64,000 nucleotides of DNA, taken from contig SEMN01000560.1 in assembly GCA_005408345.1 (NCBI GenBank), forward strand, positions 43,501-107,500, written 5' to 3'. Of the stretch, positions 34,690-46,400 are shown piece by piece. The notes under the pieces are model-generated. The model worked only from the letters and a program-made list of their open reading frames with translations, did not search any database and was not told the DNA's origin. Numbering within the stretch: position 1 is the stretch's first letter; every line of letters begins with the position of its first letter. The stretch comes from Macquaria australasica. Its lineage: Eukaryota; Chordata; Actinopteri; Centrarchiformes; Percichthyidae. A program made the translations under genes and the position numbers.

Positions 34690-37600
34690 ATGTCAGCTAC
34701 AGAGGACGACACCGAGCTGCGGGACCTGCTGATCCAAAACCTGGAGAACAACGGAGTCCTCAACAAGCTCAAGGTCCCGAACACCGAGTCCAACGGGGAA
34801 GCTAGGCTAGGCTAATGTTAGCTGAACAGTTAGCAAGTGAAACACCAGTCGGTGAAGTGTCTGTCGTTCGTTCGTTCGTTCGCGCCACAGCTGTTCGGTT
34901 CAGGGTTTATTGTGGTTTTAAACGGCTTTTCAGCCGGAAGGTGAAAGTGACGTAGTGTGTCGCTAGCTGTTAGCTTTAACTAGCTAGCTGTTAGCTTTAA
35001 CTAGCTAGCTGTTAGCTTTAACTAGCTAGCTGTTAGCTTTAACTAGCTAGCTGTGCTAATGTTGTGGTTCTCCGCTCAGCCGCAGTTTGTTCGTTTATCT
35101 TCGTTTTTAACATCTGAACGTCACAGAGCGAAGAGTTTCCTTCTCTGAAAGGCGAATCTCCATCTGTGAAACGCTGAGCCTGCTGCTGGTCTCTGCCTGG
35201 ACCTCCTGGATCCACCTGGACCTCCTGGATCCACCTGGACCTGCTGGTCTCTGCCTGGACCTGCTGGATCCACCTGGACATCCTGGATCCACCTGGACCT
35301 GCTGGTCTCTGCCTGGACCTCCTGGATCCACCTGGACCTGCTGGATCCACCTGGACCTCCTGGATCCACCTGGACCTGCTGGTCTCTGCCTGGACCTGCT
35401 GGATCCACCTGGACCTGCTGGATCCACCTGGACCTGCTGGTCTCTGCCTGGACCTGCTGGATCCACCTGGACCTGCTGGATCCACCTGGACCTGCTGGTC
35501 TCTGCCTGGACCTCCTGGATCCACCTGGACCTCCTGGATCCACCTGGACCTGCTGGATCCACCTGGACCTCCTGGATCCACCTGGACTTCCTGGATCCAC
35601 CTGGACCTGCTGGTCTCTGCCTGGACCTGCTGGATCCACCTGGACCTGCTGGTCTCTGCCTGGACCTCCTGGATCCACCTGGACCTGCTGGATCCACCTG
35701 GACCTCCTGGACCTGCTGGTCTCTGCCTGGACCTGCTGGACCTGCTGGATCACCTGGACCTGCTGGTCTCTGCCTGGACCTGCTGGATCCACCTGGACCT
35801 GCTGGATCCACCTGGACCTCCTGGACCTGCTGGTCTCTGCCTGGACCTGCTGGATCCACCTGGACCTGCTGGTCTCTGCCTGGACCTGCTGGACCTGCTG
35901 GTCTCTGCCTGGACCTGCTGGTCTCTGCCTGGACCTGCTGGATCCACCTGGACCTCCTGGACCTGCTGGTCTCTGCCTGGACCTGCTGGATCCACCTGGA
36001 CCTGCTGGTCGCTGCCTGGACGTGCTGGTCTCTGCCTGGACCTGCTGGACCCACCTGGACCTGCTGGACCCACCTGGACCTCTCTGAACACGTGTAGTGC
36101 TGCTGCAGCAGACATCACATGAGGCTTTATACAGTGTTTTATGTTACTGATGGGAGGTTTCCTCACAATAAAACTAAGCAAAGGTAACTGTACTTCACTG
36201 AGGTGGAAGAAGTACTCAGATCCTTCAAATACTTCACCGTGGAAATACTCCACTACAAGTAAAAGTCCTGCATTCAAACCTTTACTGAAGTAAAAGTATC
36301 TAAGTATTATCAGCTGAATGTCGTTGGAGTATCAGTATCAGTTCATCACAAACGTCTGGAGATACGAGGTTTTCACTGGACAGGAAGTAATCTGAAAAGT
36401 AACTAAAGCTGTCAGATAAATGTAGTGCAGTAAAAAGTACACGAAGTATAGTACTAGAAGTATAAAGTAGCACTAAATGGAAATACTCAAGAAAAGTACA
36501 AGTACGTGGTTCAGTTTAATCTTACTGCTCTGCAGAGACAGACTAGATCAGGGGCGTCAAACTCAAATCCACAGTACAAGTCGAGGGCCGGGCTGGTTCA
36601 ATGTTTATTGCAAAACTTATTGCACATATTGAACCTGAAACTAACAACGCTTAAGTTATTGCCCATAAAAACAACATTAAACATTAAATAAATGAAAAAT
36701 CAGTTGCATTCATTTCTTATGGCTCTATCTGCAGCTTTTCCAGAGTAATTTCTAATGAAAACATTTTTCCACAGGCCAACAACAGCCAAAAAATAATTTC
36801 CTCCCAAGAAAAACCAAACATGCCCTGTGGTAGCAAGAAAGAAGTGCAAAAAGGAAACATATATTAAAGCTCAGTTTGCTGCTCTGTGATGCACACTAGT
36901 CTAAGCCAGATACTTGGCATCTCATCTTGGATGCAAGTTCATCAGTGTTTGGGGTCAGGCTCTGAGCTTCAGTAAGACGACTCCTGTGTGATGTTTTGTT
37001 TGTCTTCATCGAAGAGAACAGTTGTTCACACAGGTATGTGCTGCCAAACATAGAGAGCATTTGAGCAGCTGGGGCATTGTGTCGGGGATGAAAGGTGGAA
37101 ACTGTGCAGCGCCCACAGAGTCATACTTTGCCTTGAGTGTGTCACTACATTGGAGTTCAATCAGCTCCATTTGGAGGTTGGTTGGTGCGCTTTCCACGTC
37201 AGCTGCAAATGGATTGCTGAGCAGTTCAAACCTGCTTTTTTGGGCTTCAAAGTCGGCAAATCGCCGTGTGAAGTCGGCACCAAGTATGCTGAGTTTTTCA
37301 GCAAACTGTGCACTTGGGAACACAGTGGTAGAGACCTGCTCTGTCATAGTTTGGCAGCAGGGAAAATGGCTCAAGTTTTCTTGCAGCATCTGCGTCTCCC
37401 ACAGGCGCAGCTTGGTTTTAAAAGCCCTCACTGCAGCGTACATGTCTGTGATCACATGGCCTCGCCCCTGAAGCTGCAGGTTGAGCGCACTGAGATGGCT
37501 CATGATCTCACACAGAAACTTTTTATCCCGGAGCTCTGTTGTGTCTTTCCCTTTGCTTTCCATGAACTGACGGATCTCCTCACGCAACTCGAAACGTTTT

Positions 37601-40600
37601 TTCAGCACTTTTCCTTGACTTAGCCATCGCACCTCTGTGTGATAGGGCAAGTCACCATATTCTGAACCCAACTCCTCCAGAAAAGACTTGAACCTGTGGT
37701 GATTTAAACCTTTGGCTCTTATGAAGTTAACTGCTCGTGTTATGGTGCTCATTACATGTTCCATTTTCAAGGCTTTGCCACACAACGATTCCTGGTATAT
37801 GATGCATTGATAAGCTGTCAGCTCACCTGCGCCGTTTTCCTCCCACATCTTCTCCCGGGTCCTGCCCACCAATCCACTCTTTTGACCGCACATCGCGGGC
37901 GCTCCATCTGTCGTCAGTCCCACAAGTTTATCCCAAGGCAGCCCCATTTCATTTACACATCTGGATACCTCTTCAAAGACATCTTTTCCCATAGTTGTGC
38001 CATGCATTGATCTTAATCCCAAAAGTTCCTCTGTTACGCACAGACTTGAGTCCACTCCACGGATGAAAATTGACAGCTGGGCAGTATCAGAAGTGTCGCT
38101 GGTCTCATCAAGGGAGTATGCGATGAAATCGTTTTCCTTTCCCACCAGCTATTGTTGTAGATTGGTGGCAAGCTCACGTACACGATCAGCAACGGTGTTT
38201 CTGCTCAGGCTCACATTTGAAAATGCTTGTCTTTTATCTGGGCACACAACGTCGCAAACTTTCATCATGCAGTTTTTGACAAATTCTCCCTCGGTAAAGG
38301 GCCGGGCTGATTTAGCGACCTCTGCTGCCACAATAAAACTAGCCTTTACAGCAGCCTCTCTGTGTGATTTGGCTTTTGTGAACAAAGCCTGCTGTGACCA
38401 GACATCTTTTCAACTCTTCTACCTTCTGGAGCCTCTGTTTCATGTCCAGATGCTTGTACCTGTCGTGGTGTTTCGTTTCATAGTGTCGTCTTACGTTATA
38501 TTCTTTCATTACAGCCACACCGTCTCCGCACACAAGACAAACAGGTTTGCCCTTTATATCCGTGAACATATTCTCTGCCTCCCACCTGCCTTGAAAACCT
38601 GTTTTCAAAGTCCACCTTTCGTTTAGCCATTTTTTGGGGAGAGGGATAGCTGAAAGTTGACCACAGGTGACTAGCTCCATAAAGCTGCTGATGAGCGAGT
38701 GGGGCAAGGGCTCGCGCTTGACGTGCCAACGCACTGGCAGTGCATTGCGGGATTTGTTGTATTAGTGGTGCGTGCAATATACCGGCGGGCCAGCTCTAAT
38801 AGTAATTAGATATTATCCTGGGGGCCAAAGATAATTCCACTCCCCGCGGGTTTTGAGTTTGACATATGTGGACTAGAGCCCTCTCTGTGATTGGCTACTG
38901 GAACCTAATGATGAGGTCACGGCGTGTTGTTATTTAATCTGGTGGCTGTGACATCACTAACCGCGTGCCTCCTTCCTGTTTCCTCCTGCAGGCGGAGATG
39001 AGGGCTGCTGTGTTCCTGGCAATGGAGGAGCAGGACAGGCTGGAGGTGACGGCTAATATTAGCTTCAGATGCTAGTAGCTCCTGCTGTTTGACTGACGCT
39101 CATGTTAACGCTGTTCTTGTTGCTCCTCAGAACAAAACTCCTCTGATCAACGAGAACCTGAAGAAAAGCCTCAACACCAGAGACGGTCAGTGACTCGTTC
39201 TGCTGCAGGTTCTGCTGCAGGTTCTGATCCTTTATAGAAATATATAATCTAAACAGCTGCTGAATGAACAATAGTGGGAGTTAATGGTAGAAGTCAGTTG
39301 TATGATGAAGGTCAGTTATTTACTGTTGACTGTCAGGAGCTGTTGTAGTTCATGTTTGTCACCACCGGGTGGAGCTGTGGTGCCAGCAGACAGCCTCCAG
39401 GGTTAAAGCCGGAGTCAGAGTGTAGCTGTAACCTGCTCCGTGAGGTGCTGATGTGGTTCAGGTGTTGGTTCTCCCAGTCTGCTCCTGAACCAGATCTGTC
39501 TCCCTGCAGGCCGCCTGGTGGCCAGTCTGATCCTGGACTTCCTGCAGGTCTTTAACCTGGACTTCACCCTGGCTGTGTTCCAGCCGGAGATCAACTCGGT
39601 GAGTTTCAGGTCTGATGTGAGTCGGCAGCTCTGTGGTTTGTGGGTGTGAATCTCAGATCTTCTTCCAGTTTCCTCTTTCTGTTCGTTCACTCAGGACCTG
39701 AAGCTCTTTGCCTCAGAAACACTCAGAGATCTGTTCTTAAAGAACCACACAGTTTTTCACAGGTTCTCTGTATCATCATTAACTGCAGATCTGTTACATT
39801 CCTGCTGATCATTAACTGATCTGATCATTAACATCTTCCTCCTCAGTCATGGAGCCGCTGTGTTCACTGACCTGTTTCTGTTCTGATCAATAATCTTAGT
39901 CAGTTATACAAAGTTAAAGAAATGTTCCAGCACTCACTCTTCTAATCCAAATATCCAATCTCCAGTTTCAGCTCTGTCTGTGGTGGCACGTTCAAGGACT
40001 CTGGAACATCCGATCATTAGCAGTCTCTGCTGCTGAAAACCATTTTTAAATAAGCTTAAAAACATGTGTTAATGATTAAAGTAATAATGTGAGTGAGGTC
40101 GTTTATCACATGAAAACATAGCTGTTGAGCAGCCAGACGTCACTTTAACTCTTTCATTACAACGTATAATTAGAATGATCATAATGTAACTTTGACCAGA
40201 AAGGCTTTGATGGACGATCAGACTCGAAGTTAACAGAATAAAATAAACCAACCTGAAGAGGCAAACTTCAGTATCAGTGGCAGGAAAGCATGTGTAATAT
40301 CTGATATGTGTATTGATCTGTTTGTATGTGCAGCTGAGCGGTCTGGACAGCCGGGACCTGGTCTGCAGAGAGCTGGATCTGTCAGAGTCCGAGCTGAACA
40401 GGAACTCTCCTCTGCTGCTGGAGCTCGTCAGGAGAGGACGACACAAACCGACCGAGGTGAGAGAAACAATTAGCTTCCATCGATCTGCGCTGATGATCGA
40501 CCAATCAGCTGTCAGAGCTGCAGTTCCTCTACCTGCCACCAGGTGCTGCTGTGACCAAACGCTCACTGTGAACAAGTGAATCCTGTCTAAGAGTACACAG

Positions 40601-43417
40601 TCAGCCTGTGTTAAAGGTAATTTAGCTCAGAGATGATGGAGGTATTTGTGCTGTGATTGACAGGTCTGTCAGCCAATCAGACTTCAGACAGACAGCAGCA
40701 GATGATTAATACTCTTCATGTATTGAGTCAGTAAACTGATGCTGATTAATGAAAGTCAGACGATCACCTCCATCTGAACGTGTCTGTATTGATCGTGTAT
40801 TGATTGATGATTGTGGTCACATTCTAATGTCTCTGTTTTGTGTTTGTTGTGTGAACAGGGAGACAGGAGGGTTCATATCTCTAAGGTGAGCCGTGTGTGT
40901 TGTGATCTGGGTCATTGGTGGAGGTCTGACAGCAGCGCTGGAGGAGGTGCAGCTTTGGTTTCCTGTTGATCTCAGTGTGTCCTGGTTTCTACTACACACA
41001 GTACTACTACTGCTACTACTAGTACTACTACTAGTACTGCCTCATGTGCCTCTGGTAGGATGTATAATGAGAGTGATGGTGTCAGTGTTGCCGCAGCTCT
41101 TTAGGTTCATGGTGGTTCATGGTCTCCAGCAGCTCCTGCAACTTCTCTGACTCAATGAACTCTGACTGATGCGTTCAAAGCCGCGTGGAACTGAGGATCT
41201 TTACAGAGACGAGAGACATGAACACGCGTCAGAGGATAAAACCAGCTGAACAGACACGTTTATAAATTTAAATCTTGAGTTCTCAGTTTTATATCTCTGA
41301 TGTAAAGGTCAGCAGGTCCACACTGATGATGGCTTTGAATGTGAGTCTGGACCCCCCACCCCCACCCCCTGTTCCTGTCCTTATGTGTTCTCTCCACATG
41401 AAGCCTGTCCTGTCTCTGTCGTCTCACAGGAACCGTCTCAGAAACAGATCACACTCGCTCGCAAGAAATTTGACTTTTACGACAAGGTGAATATTCCTAA
41501 CCCTGCGTGTGACCTCATCAGTGTCTGGCCAATCACAGCCTGCGTTGCTGAGCCTGACTGTTGTTGTTTTGTCGCCTGCAGGACGCCAGCGGCTCGGTGC
41601 TGAAGGAAGATCTGAAGAGTGTCTTCACTGATCTGTTCCCCAGTTTGAACAAGTACACGCACACACACACACACATGCACACACTGACAGATAGAAAGTG
41701 TTTATATTGTAGAATCGTTTCATAAGGCGTTTCTTTAAGGCCTCTAACTAAGTACATCTACTCAAGTACTGCACTTAAATACAAATTTGAGGTACTTGTA
41801 CTCTACTCTTATACTTCTACTGCACTACATGTCAGAGGGAAATATTGTACTTTTTACTGCTCTACATGTATCTGACAGCTGCAGTTACTTTACAGGTTTT
41901 TACAAATAAAACACATGAGTTTATAAATCAGATGTTTTCTTACAGATTTGAGTTTTTCTGTATTTGACTCTCGAATGAGAATTTAAATCTTAAATTGAAC
42001 CCACTTCATTTCAAACATTTACCCAAACGTTACGCTGAGTGTAACATTCAAACCCAGGACTGCACAGCTGCATCAGTTCATCACATGTTCCTGTGTGCTG
42101 CACCACGTGTGGTATCTGCATGATGATGAGTCCTGTGTCTGTGTTCACTCAGCATGAGTGTCTGTCTGTCTGTCTGTCTAACTGGTATTAATATAAAGAA
42201 AGGAGTTAAACTATGACTGTGTGTTTGGGACCTGCAGGAACATGTTGGAGCGGTTCATCACTGATGAGCTCAGAGCTGCAGACAGAACCAGCTCCAAAAG
42301 TAAGATCTCACTAGTGACACTCCTCACCTCTGTGCTCAGAGTCAGGCATGTGCATGGACAAAAGTATGTGGACACCTGACCCATCAGGTCTGGCTCACAG
42401 TCGATGTTCCAGTTCATCCCAGAGGTGCTGGATGGGGGTCAGATCAGATCTTCAGACCTGTTCAGTTCTCTTAGCGGAGCTGCTTTGTGTCGAGACAAAC
42501 ACAGACTGTAATATCACTGTTAGCATTCAGAGCCCAAACCAGCAGCAGCAGGCCAAAAGGACACATGGTGACCACATACTTTTGGCCATATGATAAAAAC
42601 TTCTCTACAGTGTAGTCTACTTTCAGTGTGTGGTTTTATGTGTGCTGGTGTGCTTTGTTTTCACAGCGGTAGACTTCCAGGTGTTTCTGGGATTTTACAG
42701 GAGTCTCTTCGCTCAGTGCTCCAGCGTGGTGAGATTCACTGTTGTCTTCATCTTCTTTACATGCAGTCGTTTAAATGTCTTCCCCACAGTCAGATGACAC
42801 TCATTTGGAAGGTGGATTTGTTTCTCTTGTTATGGAGCTAGGCTAACAGTTTCCCCCTGCCTCCAGTCTTTGTGCTAGGCTAGGCTAACCACCTCCTGGA
42901 CTGGAGATGAAACTGAAACATGTGACTCTGGAGAAGACAGAGAACAAGAGGATTTACTTTAATCCTGGAGTCCTTTAGTTATCAGCATAGATCTTGATAT
43001 GTGTGTGTGTGTGTGTGTATATATACACTGCTCAAAAAATTTAAAGGAACACTTTTTAATCAGAGTATAGCATCAAGTCAATTCAACTTCGGGGATATTG
43101 ATCTGGTCAGTTAAGTAGCAGAGGGGGTTGTTAATCAGTTTCAGCTGCTTTGGTGTTAATGAAATTAACAACAGGTGCACTAGAGGGGCAACAATGAGAC
43201 GACCCCCAAAACAGGAATGGTTTTACAGGTGGAGGCCACTGACATTATTTCCCTCCTCATCTTTTATGACTGTTTTTCACTAGTTTTGCATTTGGCTAGG
43301 ATCAGTGTCACTACTGGTAGCATGAGGCGATACCTGGACCCTACAGAGCTTGCACAGGCAGTCCAACTCCTCCAGGATGGCACATCAATACATGCCATTG
43401 CCAGAAGATAGATAGAG

Positions 43418-43461
<44 letters not shown>

Positions 43462-46400
43462 TTAAAATCCTTTCCAGATTTGTTTTGAAAGAAAGTAAAA
43501 GTCATGATGTGTTGTATTCCAGATCAAATCTGAAGGAGATTAAAGTCCCTTTTCAGTCCAGTCACCTGGTTGTTTACTAGAAACCTGAAGTGTTTGGGGA
43601 GCTTTCAGCCGTTCTAACGCTAACAGTCGTCTGTCCACCACTTTGGATGAACTGTAATAACTCTGCTGATCCTCATCTAGCGCCACCATCAGGTCGACAT
43701 GTTAATGTGTCCAACACAAATACCTGCAGAACTACAGACGTTCCCATCAGCCTCAGCTGCTCTGTGTTTACTGCTAACCAGCTAATGTTAGCATGCTAAC
43801 ACGCTAAGCTAAGATGGTGAACATTATGTTTGCTAAACGTTACATGTTAGCATTCAGGTCAAGTACAGTGTTGCGTAGCTGCTAGCATGGCTGCAGACTG
43901 TCGCTCCTGTTAATAAATTCTTTTTAAAATGAAAAGTGGTGTTTGGTGCTGTGACGTCTGAAGTTGTCGTCTTTGTTCAGGTTGTTCAGGACTCTGATGT
44001 GGGTCAGCCTCAGAGTCACCTTCCTGAGGAGAAGATCAGCTCTCCACCTGCCAGTAAGGTACGTCTGGTTTCACCTGCTGAGCTCTGAATGTGAGCTCAG
44101 TGAAAAACTCCCATCTTTATGTTTTTGCACTCTGAATACTTGATGGGTAAAATGTTTTGTTTGTTCCTCTTCTGTGTGTCTGAACTAATACAGACTTCAG
44201 TGTGTTTCTAAAGTTTTGTCAGATACTGTTTGATGATATATTTATGAAAATGTTGTAGTCACGTCTGCTCAGTTTTATTGGTTTTATCTATATGACCCAA
44301 AATCCCAAATGTGCCTCAAAGGTCTTTATAATGTGTTCAACATACGACACCTTTTGTCCTTCGAGCCTCAACTCAGGTAAGGGAAAACCCTTTAACTGGT
44401 TCTGGAAGCTGCGCTGTCCTCTCTGGTTCAACGTTTCAGTCAGAAGTGAGCTCTGTTGCACCTGTGATGTCACAGTGTCCTGGAGTCCACCGTGATGTCA
44501 CTGAGTGCAATATTTGGTAAATAAAGTTTCAGACAAAGTGTAAAAGAGTCATAAGAAGTGGAATTTTAGATTTCTGTTAGGACTTGATAGTGACGTCAGG
44601 TGTGCAGCAGCTGATAGTGTCCCTCCCTGTCGTGACAGATCCCCAGGTATAAAGGACAGAGTCCCAGCGGACAGAGTCAGACAGCAGCCAAGGTAACAAC
44701 ATGAGGAGCAGCTCAGCCCTGTTAACCTGCTTCATGCTAACACTCAGTGAACCTCTGCTTACTAACTAGCACCACATGCTGCTCTGATTCTGATGCTACG
44801 CTCAGTGAACTCTTTAAACCTGACACACACACAGATATCAGATCTCTGTAGCTCGACACACATCTCCTCACTTTAACGGTTTCTGGTGGATTTTCAGTCA
44901 GTGTAACCATGGTGTGTTCAGCCACCACAGTCCAGCTGAGATAAATGTTATTATTACTGATGTTATCACTCGCCGCGCTGTTTCCTCCGGGTTTCACCTC
45001 TGAGTGCATGCAGCCTGAGAGGAATACCTGCAGACACAAAATAACACTTTATGTGATCTGTATTTATATGAACAGTTAATATTCTCCTGAAACGACGCTG
45101 GAATAAAACATGCCAGCTCTGTCAAACAGGACTGTAAGTAGCTGCATTAACAACAGAGCCGAGGTAAACTTGCACTTTATATATTTTATATACTTGTGCT
45201 GTACTTCCATTAATATGGAAAACACAAGAACCAATCTGATCATTGTTTATGAAGTGTAACTAGGAATTCATTTACTGACCATAAAGACAGGAATCAATGA
45301 AGCTTTATTTGTACAGGTTAGTGCTGACAGATGACAAGCTGATGATAAGACGGAACAAACAAACACTAAAACCAATGAACACTAGAAATGATACAACCAA
45401 CCAATAACAGAAAACATGAATACAATCAAATAAATGTTTAGATCAAATGTATAATGTAATGATAAATATTGTAATCCAAAGCTGAGTTTAAAGATGTGCA
45501 GACGTCCAGCTGCTCTTATGACCTGAATGAAGTCAGTTCTGGTAAATCTTTCTACGTAGAAACGACGACATCAGAGGAGAGCGTGGGTGGACACTGTGGA
45601 AAACAGAGACACAGAGAAACACACACGAGTTTAATAAATCATTTCTAACATGGAGACGTGTTGTACAGGATACGGACCGTGAACCCCACAAACATGACCA
45701 GTGAAATAAACTCTCACTGAGCCATTTGGGACAGGAAGGGATGTCATGACTTTGACTCTACACTCCTCTCATTGGACGAGTTCTGCCATCAGAAGCAGCC
45801 GTGTAGATCCTGTCTTTGGTTTCCCAGTGAGAGCACACCACCTTCAGTTTCACTGTGACTTCTCTGCCAGTTCAAGTGGGAGTGAAACCACGAAGCTGTG
45901 CCCCAAAAAGAGGTCCGTACAGTCTGACTGTGTGGAGGGAACACGCTTACCCCCCGAAACTGAAACCGTGCGATCGGCAGAACAAAGTGGAGCAATGCAG
46001 TGTGCAGCTCCTTCACCTGGACTGAGTTCTCACTGTTTCTAACTGACTCACTACATCAGGTCTCACCGTCAAACCTTCAGAAACGTCTCAGCTGGTAAAG
46101 ACTTCAGTGACGTGTCAATCTGTTGCTAGGAAACATCTGTAGCTTTGTAAACAGGAAGTCACTGTAGCGTCACAAGCTAGCATAACTTCCAAACATGGCA
46201 GTTTCAGAGGCTCAAAGATAAATCTGTTATTTCTGTCTGCGAACACGGAGACATCCGAGCGCTTCAGTTAGCAGGATTCATACAGTTTAGAATGAGGGAA
46301 ACCTCTGCTTATGCTAAGCTAACTGTCGTTATTTACTCCTGTTGTGTTATTTTAGTGAAACATGATTTAACGTCATTATTAAACAGCACTGATCGGTTTG

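Larger units (their letters stand above)
34774..38991 (+). other. cep43: cep43 intron 1
   Basis: 4.2 kb intron made largely of repeats: 21 bp tandem repeat, 0.9 kb minisatellite, interspersed repeat and the hAT element. Its donor reads AAG/GTCCCG, a poor match after GT, while the acceptor TTTCCTCCTGCAG is strong. Confidence 0.75.

Noticed and set aside
34960..36084. Regular repeats that might suggest a CRISPR array
   Set aside because: Units are directly tandem with no unique spacers, in a vertebrate intron.
35039..36277. Several long minus-strand frames (up to 315 codons) rich in Gly-Pro-Ser-Arg
   Set aside because: They are produced by the 18 bp minisatellite, whose module length is a multiple of three; no start context, introns or family match.
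45789..46016. Possible small nuclear RNA-like block (TTTGGTTTCCCAGTGAGAGC and neighbours)
   Set aside because: Compared by eye with U1 and U5 features; no Sm site or matching 5' end, so not called.
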